Origin: an uncultured Eubacteriales bacterium
Lineage (GTDB): Bacteria > Bacillota > Clostridia > Oscillospirales > Oscillospiraceae
DNA length: 64,000 nt
Reading direction: 5' to 3'
NCBI GenBank assembly: GCA_900545805.1
Contig: URAL01000004.1
Coordinates: forward strand, 1-64,000
In this document: piece after piece, positions 52,701 through 60,322 of the stretch
Layout: the number at the start of each line of letters is the position of its first letter
Position numbering within the stretch: the first letter of the stretch is position 1
The notes under the pieces: generated by a model
Databases searched by the model: none
Seen by the model: only the letters and a program-made list of their open reading frames with translations
Told to the model about the DNA's origin: nothing
Translations under genes and position numbers: made by a program

Positions 52701-53110
52701 AGCTTCGGAGCCGCACGTCGATAGGCGTTTACACGCTCTGTATGCCGAGCCATGCTTTCTTAACATCAAATGCGATCCCCGGCCCTCGGAACAGCCGATA
52801 GCCTGATATACTCATATTTGTTATAATTGGCGCGAGACGTTGCTGTTGAGACTGTCAAAGAACCTATGCTGCTGAGTAAATACAACCGCGCAGCGGGGGA
52901 GCTTGAGGGGGCAAGGCCCGCCTCAAGTTGGATTATAGCCATCAAAAACGTCCGTCAGGACTTTTTGACGAGCAAAGCGAGATTTTTCGTGAAGCGTAAG
53001 CTTCACAAAAAATGTGGCGTATTTGAAGCGTGTCAAAAAAGCCATTGGCTTTTTTGATACGCTGAAACAGCTCCGATGCACTGCATCGGAGCTGTTGTTG
53101 TATACAAAAT
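52701..53110. other. Gene-free stretch holding structured repeat copy 2
   Basis: Apart from the four-hairpin repeat (52883-53067) and a terminal hairpin CAGCTCCGATGC / GCATCGGAGCTG (about 53069-53095) that may terminate the leftward PfoR-like gene, no feature is seen. Confidence 0.55.
52883..53067. repeat. Four-hairpin structured repeat, copy 2
   Basis: Aligns with 10405-10594. Stems here are CTTGAGG/CCTCAAG, GTCC/GGAC within TCAAAAA/TTTTTGA, GTGAAGC/GCTTCAC and GCGTGTCAAAAAAGCC/GGCTTTTTTGATACGC. In copy 1 the matching stems differ in sequence but still pair. Confidence 0.7.
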
Positions 53111-54217
53111 TCAGTTGAGCTTCATGTCGCCGTCCTTTATCCAGCCGAGCCTGCGGCAGATCACGCCGAAGGCCCAGGCCAGTACGGCCGGGAGGACGAT
53201 GGAGATGAGCGCAAGGCCGAGCCAGTCGACCGCTGTGGGAGCTATGGCCTTCGCACCGTCAAGAAGCGCCTCGGCAGAGGGATTGGACCAGCCCGTCCAC
53301 ACACCGATGGGGCCGACAAGTCCGCAGGTGCCCATGCCGGAGGAGACTGCCGCGCCGTTCATCTCAAGCTTGAAAAGGCAGGTGGCGACAGGGCCGGTCA
53401 CGGCGCTGGCCGCGATTGCCGGTATCCATATCTTCGGATTGCGCACGATGTTGCCCATTTGAAGCATCGAGGTGCCCAGACCCTGCGAGACGATGCCTCC
53501 CCAGCCGTTTTCCTTAAATGAAACGACTGCGAAGCCGACCATGTTCGCACAGCAGCCGGCAAGCGCCGCGCCGCCGGCGAGACCCGTCAGGCTAAGCGCC
53601 GCGCAGATGGCTGCCGAGGATATAGGCAGCGTCAGCGCGATGCCGACGATGACCGAAACGAGCACGCCCATGACAAACGGCTGCTGCGTCGTCGCCCATT
53701 TTATGAGCGCTCCGACGGCCATTGCGCCCTCGCCTATGGGGGCGGCTATGAAGTAGGCAGCGCCTACGCCGATGAGTATCGTGACGATGGGGGTCACGAG
53801 AATGTCTATCTTCGTCTCCTTCGAGACCATTTTGCCGAACTCTGCCGCGATTATCGCAACGACGTAAACGGCCAGCGGGCCGCCCGCGCCGCCCATGACG
53901 TTCGTCGCATAGCCGACGGGAATGAGCGAAAACAGCACCATCGCCGGGGCGTGCAGCGCATAGCCTATCGCCACCGCCATCGCGGGGCCGACCATCGCCG
54001 AGGCGAATTTTCCTATCGTGTAGCCCGTGCCGCCGATCTCGATAAGCGGCGTTGCGAGAAAGGCTATCCCGAGCTGAGTGCCGAGCGTGTCGAGTATCGT
54101 GCCGACGAGCAGGGTGCAGAACAGGCCCTGCGCCATCGCGCCGAGCGCGTCTATGCCGTAGCGCTTGAGGCTGACCTCGATATCCTTGCGCTTGAAAAAT
54201 GTCTTTACCTTGGACAT
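53111..54217 (-). CDS. PfoR-like membrane protein (PTS EIIC-type fold)
   Basis: 368 residues with about nine or ten membrane segments and glycine-rich loops (GIDALGAMAQGLF, GGTGYTIGKFASAMVGPA, NVMGGAGGPLAVYV). Matches the PfoR/PTS_EIIC_2 group (COG3641), once described as a regulator of perfringolysin in Clostridium and more likely a transporter-like protein. No EIIA or EIIB gene is adjacent. A long inverted repeat lies between its 5' side and niaR. Confidence 0.8.
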   Translation of the reverse strand: MSKVKTFFKRKDIEVSLKRYGIDALGAMAQGLFCTLLVGTILDTLGTQLGIAFLATPLIEIGGTGYTIGKFASAMVGPAMAVAIGYALHAPAMVLFSLIPVGYATNVMGGAGGPLAVYVVAIIAAEFGKMVSKETKIDILVTPIVTILIGVGAAYFIAAPIGEGAMAVGALIKWATTQQPFVMGVLVSVIVGIALTLPISSAAICAALSLTGLAGGAALAGCCANMVGFAVVSFKENGWGGIVSQGLGTSMLQMGNIVRNPKIWIPAIAASAVTGPVATCLFKLEMNGAAVSSGMGTCGLVGPIGVWTGWSNPSAEALLDGAKAIAPTAVDWLGLALISIVLPAVLAWAFGVICRRLGWIKDGDMKLN

Positions 54218-54247
54218 AAGCGATTACCCCATTCACATTGAATAAAT

Positions 54248-54289
54248 AAGTAGACTACGCAGTGTCTTGACACTTGCATAGTCTACTTT
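54248..54289. terminator. Long inverted repeat between niaR and the PfoR-like gene
   Basis: AAGTAGACTACGCAGTGTC pairs with GACACTTGCATAGTCTACTT, about 18 bp with one G-T pair and one bulge, and very short loop. It probably terminates the leftward pncB-niaR transcript; it could also be a regulatory site for the downstream gene. Confidence 0.6.
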
Positions 54290-54320
54290 AACGCTTATTA
54301 TATCTTTTGTCAATGAAAAA

Positions 54321-54839
54321 TTACGACTGCTGCGTATAAATTAAGCCGGCGTCGTTAAGCTCCTTATAGGTGCGCTCGAAGCGCTCGCGGTCGGGGCAGG
54401 AGAGAACGTGCAGATGTATGCCGCCGGTTAGAGTGCTCAGGGGGCTTGCGCCGCGCTCGCGGCAGGCAGCCATAAACTGCGCAACGTCGTAGCGGCTCGA
54501 CAGCTGCAGGGGGCCTGTCAGCTGACCGTACAGCGGATGCTCAACGGTGACGTTAACGACTGTGCAGCCGTTATCGACCATTATGGTGAGCTCCTTTTCC
54601 ATGTTTTCGAAATCGTGCACACAGGCGACGGTGTATTCCGCCTGACCGTTTGTGCGCTCAAGGATATAGCCGCGCGGCGTGGCGAGGATCTTTTCACCGG
54701 ATGCGCGCAGCAGCGCGACATCGCCGACGATTATCTGCCGGCTGACGGACAGCTCCTTTGCAAATTTTGTCGCGCTTACGGGGCGCTCGGCGCCTCTGAG
54801 CTCGCGCATGATGTGCTCGCGTCGTTTTGCAGAATCCAT
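54321..54839 (-). CDS. niaR: Niacin-responsive repressor NiaR
   Basis: 172 residues: an N-terminal winged-helix domain (RREHIMRELRGAE, SATKFAKELSVSRQIIVGDVALLRA) and a 3H domain with the three histidines that bind metal and nicotinate ligand (VHDFENMEKEL, TVEHPLYG, GGIHLHVL). Represses niacin salvage and NAD synthesis genes when niacin is plentiful. 5 nt after pncB in the same direction, so it probably represses its own operon. Confidence 0.92.
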   Translation of the reverse strand: MDSAKRREHIMRELRGAERPVSATKFAKELSVSRQIIVGDVALLRASGEKILATPRGYILERTNGQAEYTVACVHDFENMEKELTIMVDNGCTVVNVTVEHPLYGQLTGPLQLSSRYDVAQFMAACRERGASPLSTLTGGIHLHVLSCPDRERFERTYKELNDAGLIYTQQS

Positions 54840-54844
54840 TTACA

Positions 54845-56290
54845 TTACCTCTTTGCTTCGAGCATCTCGTCCTTGAGAGCCATGAGCTTTTCGGACAGAT
54901 CGACATAGTACTGGTGGGGGAAGTCAAAGCGCTTGACCTCCGGCCAGAGCGTGGACACCTCGTATGCGCAGCGGCGGCGGATATCGTCGAGCGCCGGGAG
55001 CTCATACACGAGCCTGCCCTTTTCGAATATGGGAACGAGCAGCTCCTGAGCCCTGAAGTTCTCCATCGTCTTGCGCTTCCAGCGCGCCTCGGGATCGCAG
55101 ATCTCCAGCGGCTTTGTGTCATCGACCGTTTCATCGTGCATACAGATATAGTCGGCCTCGGCCATGCCGTTCTCGCGCTCGAAGAAGCGGTAGACCTTTT
55201 TAAAGCCGGGGTTTGTTATCTTGCCGACGTTTTCGCTTATCTTTATCTTGGGTATTATCTCACCCTTATCGTTCTCAACGGCGCACAGCTTGTATACGCC
55301 GCCGAACACGGGGTCGGATTTCGAGGTGATAAGGCGCTCACCCACGCCGAAGGAGTCGATCTTCGCGCCCTGGAGCAGAAGCTCGGTGATAAGGCGCTCA
55401 TCGAGCGAGTTCGATACGGTGATCTTACACTCCGGCCAGCCGGCCTCGTCGAGCATTGCGCGCGCCTTGCGCGTAAGATAGGCCATATCGCCCGAATCGA
55501 AGCGGATGCCGCATTTCGTTATGCCCAGGGGCTTGAGGACCTCGTTGAACGCACGTATGGCATTGGGAACGCCGCTTTTGAGCGAGTTATAGGTATCGAC
55601 CAGCAGCGTGGCGTTGGTCGGATAGGTCTCGCAATAGGCCTTGAAGGCCTCATATTCCGAGTCAAACATCTGCACCCAGGAGTGCGCCATTGTGCCGCCG
55701 GCGGGAACACCGTAGCGCGTATCGGAAAGGGCGCAGGCCGTGCCCGCGCAGCCGCCGATATATGCCGCTCTCGCGCCGGTGACGGCGCCGTCAATGCCCT
55801 GTGCGCGGCGTGAGCCGAATTCGAGAACGATCCTGCCCTCGGCGGCGCGGCAGACTCTGTTTGCCTTGGTTGCGATGAGGCTCTGATGATTTATCGCAAG
55901 CAGAACATAGGTCTCGATAAGCTGCGCCTGGATAGCCGGTGCGCGCACGACCATAAGCGGCTCACGCGGGAACACGGGAGTACCCTCCGGTACGGCCCAG
56001 ATATCGCCCTCAAACTTAAAATTGCGCAGGTATTCGAGAAATTCCTCGGAGAACATCCTCCTACCGCGCAGATACTCGATGTCCTCATCGTCAAAATGCA
56101 GATCCTGAATATATTCGACTACCTGCTCAAGCCCCGCAGCGATGGCAAAACCGCCTTTGTCGGGATTCTGGCGGTAAAAAACATCAAAATAGGTTATCTT
56201 TCCGTCCATGCCGTGATCGAAATATCCGTTGCCCATCGTGAGCTCGTAGTAGTCGCACAGCATGGTGAGGTTAAGTTTTCTGTCAGTCAT
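54845..56290 (-). CDS. pncB: Nicotinate phosphoribosyltransferase
   Basis: Makes nicotinate mononucleotide from nicotinate and PRPP in NAD salvage. 481 residues from ATG 56290 (CGGAGG upstream; an ATG at 56308 is less likely). N-terminal LTMLCDYYELTMGNGYFD and the central EFGSRRAQG / GTMAHSWVQMF and FDSGDMAYL segments fit the family. First gene of pncB-niaR. Confidence 0.95.
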   Translation of the reverse strand: MTDRKLNLTMLCDYYELTMGNGYFDHGMDGKITYFDVFYRQNPDKGGFAIAAGLEQVVEYIQDLHFDDEDIEYLRGRRMFSEEFLEYLRNFKFEGDIWAVPEGTPVFPREPLMVVRAPAIQAQLIETYVLLAINHQSLIATKANRVCRAAEGRIVLEFGSRRAQGIDGAVTGARAAYIGGCAGTACALSDTRYGVPAGGTMAHSWVQMFDSEYEAFKAYCETYPTNATLLVDTYNSLKSGVPNAIRAFNEVLKPLGITKCGIRFDSGDMAYLTRKARAMLDEAGWPECKITVSNSLDERLITELLLQGAKIDSFGVGERLITSKSDPVFGGVYKLCAVENDKGEIIPKIKISENVGKITNPGFKKVYRFFERENGMAEADYICMHDETVDDTKPLEICDPEARWKRKTMENFRAQELLVPIFEKGRLVYELPALDDIRRRCAYEVSTLWPEVKRFDFPHQYYVDLSEKLMALKDEMLEAKR

Positions 56291-56306
56291 AACAGCCTCC
56301 GGGTGC

Positions 56307-56364
56307 ATACGCTAAGCGTATATTAATTATATCCATAGTATATAACATATTTATTTTTATGCAA
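56307..56364 (-). promoter_or_regulatory. pncB promoter and palindromic operator candidate
   Basis: TTGCAT (56359-56364) and TATACT (56337-56342), 16-nt spacer, minus strand. The perfect 15-bp palindrome ATACGCTAAGCGTAT (56307-56321) follows, just upstream of the ribosome-binding site. It is a good candidate NiaR operator, though I cannot match it to a known consensus. Confidence 0.55.
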
Positions 56365-56435
56365 CCATTGATATTAATAAAACGAGCTCTCCGAAATATT
56401 TCAGAGAGCTCAAAATTTGCTTTATATGATGATTG

Positions 56436-57905
56436 TCAGACTTCAAGCTGCGCCTGCCTGGCGGCCTCGTTCTTTGCCGAGGCGGTCACGATGAGGAACA
56501 CGATCGCTACAAGCGCGAAGGTGATCAACGCGATGAGCTGAAGAGTTCCCGAGTAGGTTCCGTCCTTGAGCGGATAGGTGTAGCCGTGGTAACGGGTCAG
56601 CAGGCCAAAGATGTTGCAGCCGACTGCCAGAACCGCGGTGATGACGCCGAGCACGAATGCGCCGCGCTTGCCCAGAAGACCGAGTATACCGCCGATTATG
56701 CCGAGGATAGCGGCGACGGCGAGAACAATGTACAGACCCAGGCGCATGTAAAGCTCATGCGTAACGTCGGCAACATGGTGGCTGACAGACTCGCGGAAGC
56801 TTTTGCAGACCACGAGGCACTGATCAAGGTCGAGATACGGCTCGCCGTTGCGGAGCGTTACGAGCTTCCCGTTTTCATCGTACTTTTTCCAGTCGAAGTC
56901 GGCGCCGAGACGCTGCTCGGGGCCGGGGACTGCCATCTCGCCGTTGTGACGGTAGATTGGTTCGTTTTTATAGCAGGTCATGGTGTACTCGTCGACGAGA
57001 GCCATGCCGTTCTCAAAGGCTTCAAGATCGTTTTTGCCCGCCGCGAGCTGAGCCGCGCCGTCAGCAAGCTCCTTTGCGCCCGCAGCAAGCTCTTTTTCGC
57101 CGTTTTCGAGAGCCTTCTTGCCCTCGGCAAGATCCTTTTCGCCCTGAGCCAGCTGCTTTTCAGCCTCGGCAAGCTGCTGCTCGCCGGCTGCAAGCTCCGC
57201 CTTACCTGCTTCAAGCTCCTTAAGACCGTCCTCATACTGCTTAAGCATCGCCTGACCCTCAGCCACCATGCGCTGAATATATGCCGGGAAGTCGGTGACG
57301 TCCGCGGGAATTTTGAGCCCCATGCGCTCTGCAAGCGGCGCGACCTTTCCGACAAACCATGCCTGAGCGCTGTCAAAGCCGGGCAGCTTTGCGATACTGC
57401 CGTCACGGAATTTGACATATGTGTTCAGAAGCGGCATGAGAGGTTCAATTTTCGAAAGAAGCGCCTTGCCCTCGTTATATGCATCGGTGTTCTCATCGAT
57501 CATCTTCTGCCCCTCGGCGATTTTCAGGCGTCCCTCCTCAAGAGCCTTCTTGCCGGCCTCATAGTCCCTGTAGCCCTGCTCAAGCGTCGCCTTGCCGTCG
57601 TTATAATCCTTATAGCCCTGAGCAAGCGTTGCCTTGCCCTCGTTATAGGCCTGCTGACCGGCTGCATAGTCGCTAAGTCCTTTGGCATAGGTTCCGACGC
57701 CCTCGTTATAGGCGGCCTCGTTTTCCTTGAGCGCCTGTATGGCCTTCTCAAGCTCGCCTACAACGTCTGCCGCCTTTGCATCGTCCTCCTTATACTGCTT
57801 GATCGCAAGACCGTCCTTGACGCCGAAGCCGGCGGCGGCCAGCGCGAACACGCAAGCGACAATAAGCAGGATGCTGATGGTGGTGGTAAGAGCTGATTTT
57901 TTCAT
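56436..57905 (-). CDS. Membrane protein with long Ala/Glu/Gly-rich helical repeats
   Basis: 489 residues from ATG 57905 (GGGGAG upstream). N-terminal membrane segment (about 5-27), then two blocks of short repeats of the form LxxGxxxYxxGKATLxxG (about 60-140) and LAxGEKxLAxGxxxL (about 215-300), and four membrane segments at the C-terminus (about 385-475). The repeats resemble the helical spacer of YhgE/Pip-like and related surface proteins. Function unknown. Divergent from the DivIVA-like gene. Confidence 0.7.
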   Translation of the reverse strand: MKKSALTTTISILLIVACVFALAAAGFGVKDGLAIKQYKEDDAKAADVVGELEKAIQALKENEAAYNEGVGTYAKGLSDYAAGQQAYNEGKATLAQGYKDYNDGKATLEQGYRDYEAGKKALEEGRLKIAEGQKMIDENTDAYNEGKALLSKIEPLMPLLNTYVKFRDGSIAKLPGFDSAQAWFVGKVAPLAERMGLKIPADVTDFPAYIQRMVAEGQAMLKQYEDGLKELEAGKAELAAGEQQLAEAEKQLAQGEKDLAEGKKALENGEKELAAGAKELADGAAQLAAGKNDLEAFENGMALVDEYTMTCYKNEPIYRHNGEMAVPGPEQRLGADFDWKKYDENGKLVTLRNGEPYLDLDQCLVVCKSFRESVSHHVADVTHELYMRLGLYIVLAVAAILGIIGGILGLLGKRGAFVLGVITAVLAVGCNIFGLLTRYHGYTYPLKDGTYSGTLQLIALITFALVAIVFLIVTASAKNEAARQAQLEV

Positions 57906-58108
57906 TGTTCTCCCCTTTAACAAAACATTTTTGCGAATATGTATCAATAAGATACATTGCTGTTAACATTTTATTAATAAATTTGCGATTTGTCAATACT
58001 TATAAGAAGAATATGAGGGATTCTCCGGGCTATAACATAAAAAGCTCATTGAAATTTTTGCGCAAGTGCGCTATATTTATTTTATGTGCATATTTCGGAG
58101 GGCAGAAC

Positions 58109-58567
58109 ATGGCAGTGACGATGGAGTTTTTTGACGGAATCAGCTTTGATATCGCAAAGCAGAAGTATTATAACGCCAACAAGGTCGATGCGAAGATGCA
58201 GGAGATCAGGGCGGCCTTTGCCGGGCTTATCGAGGAAAATAACGAGCTGAGGCAGCAGATAGACGACATCGGCCTTTCCAAGGCCAGGGTCGCCGAGCTT
58301 ATCATGAGCGCACAGGAGCGGGCCGACGATATTATAAAGGACGCAAAAGCGAAGTCCGAGGAAATTCTTAAACAGGCGCGGCTCGACGCCGACGGCATAA
58401 TCATAAGCCGCGAGGCCGAGGCCGGAGTCGGCGCGACGGGGCTTACGCAGGGTCAGCTTGCCGCGATAGACAAGCTCAATAAGCAGCTTGACGACTTCAA
58501 CGTCGCCCAGGCGACTCAGATATTCCGCATAAAGCAGGCGCTGATGAAAATAGCGCTGGATAAATGA
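58109..58567 (+). CDS. Short DivIVA-like coiled-coil protein
   Basis: 152 residues from ATG 58109 (CGGAGGG 6-7 nt upstream; the frame is open from 57905). An N-terminal FFDGISFDIAKQKYYNANKVD segment and a heptad-like region (about 40-100) with EERADDIIKDAKAKSEEIL recall DivIVA/GpsB-type proteins. It lacks the full canonical curved-membrane motif, so a general septal-scaffold role is only likely. A terminator follows. Confidence 0.7.
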   Translation: MAVTMEFFDGISFDIAKQKYYNANKVDAKMQEIRAAFAGLIEENNELRQQIDDIGLSKARVAELIMSAQERADDIIKDAKAKSEEILKQARLDADGIIISREAEAGVGATGLTQGQLAAIDKLNKQLDDFNVAQATQIFRIKQALMKIALDK

Positions 58568-58597
58568 AAAAAGCAGCCTCCAAGGCTGCTTTTTTTC
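58567..58597. terminator. Bidirectional terminator
   Basis: AAAAAAGCAGCC ... GGCTGCTTTTTTT stem between convergent genes. Confidence 0.9.
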
Positions 58598-59438
58598 ATA
58601 TTCCCAGATAAAATCCCGTGCTGAGTATCTCCTCTGTTCGGGAGAGCACCTCGTGCGCCTCCTCGTAGTTTCTAAGGGCAAGCTCCGCGACGAGATAGTT
58701 TGTCAGGCACATGGGCGCCGTCAGCGAGTTTTTGCACGAAACGCTTTTTATCGAGCAGTTAAAGCACACATCGCCGTAGGCCTTGACCGGCAGGTCGTTA
58801 TTTGACGTAAACAGCACGACCTTAACGCCGCGGCTGCGCATCCACGCGAGGATGTTGATGCCGACGCGCGAGTACCGCGGGAAAATGTACGCGATGCACA
58901 CGTCGCCGTCCTGCGCATTCACTATCTCCTCGGGGTAGATAAGACCCGTCGTCTGAATAAAATGCACGTTGCGCTTTATCTCCCCCAGACGAGACACCAT
59001 ATAATGCGCCAGCGAAAAGCTGCTGCGCATGCCGAGAACGTAGATGTTTTTTGCTCCGCTTATCAGATCAATGGCTTTTTCAAGCTCATCCCCGTGCAGA
59101 CCGGCGAGAGTGAGCTGTATATTCTTTATATCGGTCGAGAACGCCTCCTCCAGCAGATCGTTCCCGGAGGATACCGCCGCTCGCTCGAGTCTGTCGGGCA
59201 GCGAGCCCTTGGTCTGTATCTCCTTTTTGATGCTGTCCTGCATTTCAGAAAAGCCGGAATAGTCAAGAGCGCGCGCAAAGCGGATGACCGTTGTCGTGCT
59301 TACGCCGATCTTCTCGGCCAGCTCCTCAAGCGTGGAAAAGGCAATGTCCTCATAATTCTCGTCGACGTAATTGGCGACGACCTTCTGCGAATGCGTCAGC
59401 GCGCCGTAGGCTGCGCTTACCTTGGAGGTGAAGAGCAT
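58596..59438 (-). CDS. RpiR/MurR-family transcription regulator
   Basis: 280 residues: RpiR helix-turn-helix (STLEELAEKIGVSTTTVIRFAR, about 37-58) and a SIS sugar-phosphate-binding domain (about 110-250; NIYVLGMRSSFSLAHYM, IAYIFPRYSR). Such regulators sense phosphosugars or phosphorylated acids. ATG 59438 is preceded by GGGAGG. Promoter on the minus strand: TTGAAA (59508-59513), 17 nt, TATAAT (59485-59490). Divergent from the GntR gene; both may control the kinase/TRAP locus. Confidence 0.9.
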   Translation of the reverse strand: MLFTSKVSAAYGALTHSQKVVANYVDENYEDIAFSTLEELAEKIGVSTTTVIRFARALDYSGFSEMQDSIKKEIQTKGSLPDRLERAAVSSGNDLLEEAFSTDIKNIQLTLAGLHGDELEKAIDLISGAKNIYVLGMRSSFSLAHYMVSRLGEIKRNVHFIQTTGLIYPEEIVNAQDGDVCIAYIFPRYSRVGINILAWMRSRGVKVVLFTSNNDLPVKAYGDVCFNCSIKSVSCKNSLTAPMCLTNYLVAELALRNYEEAHEVLSRTEEILSTGFYLGI

Positions 59439-59484
59439 ATTCACCTGTCCTCCCGTATGTTCTAAATAATACTTACCAATACTT

Positions 59485-59550
59485 ATTATACAATATGACG
59501 GCCGATATTTCAAGGAATGATTTGACGGGCTGAGCCTGTAATGATATAAT
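59485..59550. promoter_or_regulatory. Divergent promoters of the RpiR and GntR genes
   Basis: Minus strand: TTGAAA-17-TATAAT (59513 to 59485). Plus strand: TTGACG (59522-59527), 17 nt, TATAAT (59545-59550). The two -35 boxes are 8 nt apart, so one promoter can interfere with the other. Confidence 0.8.
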
Positions 59551-59582
59551 TGCAATAAATAATTCAAAACGGAGGGCAAAAT

Positions 59583-60266
59583 ATGCCGCTTCCAAGCTAT
59601 CCTAACGATGAAAACCGCCTGCCGACGAAGGCCGATATACTGGAAACGATGCAGCACTGGATAACCGTAATGCAGCTCAGGCCCGGTGAAAAGATATCCG
59701 ATACAGAGATAGCCGAGTACTTCAACGTCAGCCGCACGCCGGTGCGCGAGGTGCTCAAAATACTCGAGCAGCAGAAGCTGATATATACATATCCCGGCCG
59801 CGCTACGATAGTCGCGGATCTTGCGCTGGACGATATAGAAAGCTACTATCTGCCCATGCAGACGCTCCAGTGCCTTGCCGTGCGCCTTGCCGTGAACAAG
59901 GCGACGGGCGCCGATATAGCCGAGCTTGAAGCGCTCAACGCGCAGTTCGGGAAAGCCATGGATAACAGGGATGCCGAGAGCATACTCATGGCCGACAGGA
60001 ATTTTCACGATAAGATACTTGAGATAGCCGGAAATGAATATATCGACGAGTTCTGCTCGGCGCTGTGGGTGCGCATAGCGCGGCTGGACTATATGTTCTT
60101 CCGCGATAACACCATGGGCACGTCCTGTAACGACCACAGGCTCATGATCGAAAGCTTCCGCATAAAGGATCCCTTCGGCGCGGAGCTTGCGATGAAAAAC
60201 AACTGGAACTATTCCATGCTAGCCGTCAAGGCCGCCGTCAGCCAGAACGGTATTGGTATTATATAA
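59583..60266 (+). CDS. GntR-family regulator (FCD subfamily)
   Basis: 227 residues: winged helix with PGEKISDTEIAEYFNVSRTP VREVLKILEQ (about 34-65) and a C-terminal FCD ligand domain with the metal-binding pattern Asp/His...His...His (DRNFHDKILEIAGN; CNDHRLMIES). FCD regulators commonly sense sugar acids or dicarboxylates. CGGAGG precedes the ATG. The likely regulator of the fusion enzyme and TRAP genes through the palindromes at 63044 and 63333. Confidence 0.92.
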   Translation: MPLPSYPNDENRLPTKADILETMQHWITVMQLRPGEKISDTEIAEYFNVSRTPVREVLKILEQQKLIYTYPGRATIVADLALDDIESYYLPMQTLQCLAVRLAVNKATGADIAELEALNAQFGKAMDNRDAESILMADRNFHDKILEIAGNEYIDEFCSALWVRIARLDYMFFRDNTMGTSCNDHRLMIESFRIKDPFGAELAMKNNWNYSMLAVKAAVSQNGIGII

Positions 60267-60282
60267 CCCAATAACAAAGTAT

Positions 60283-60317
60283 AAAAGCTGCCGCAGATTT
60301 CTCTGCGGCAGCTTTTT
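60283..60317. terminator. Bidirectional terminator between GntR and the fusion gene
   Basis: AAAAGCTGCCGCAGA / TCTGCGGCAGCTTTT, 15 bp, 4-nt loop, A and T runs on both sides. Confidence 0.92.
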
Positions 60318-60322
60318 CAATA

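Noticed and set aside
56433..57896. 487-codon open frame on the plus strand
   Set aside because: Antisense to the repeat-rich membrane protein; its apparent repeats are the complement of those in the real gene.
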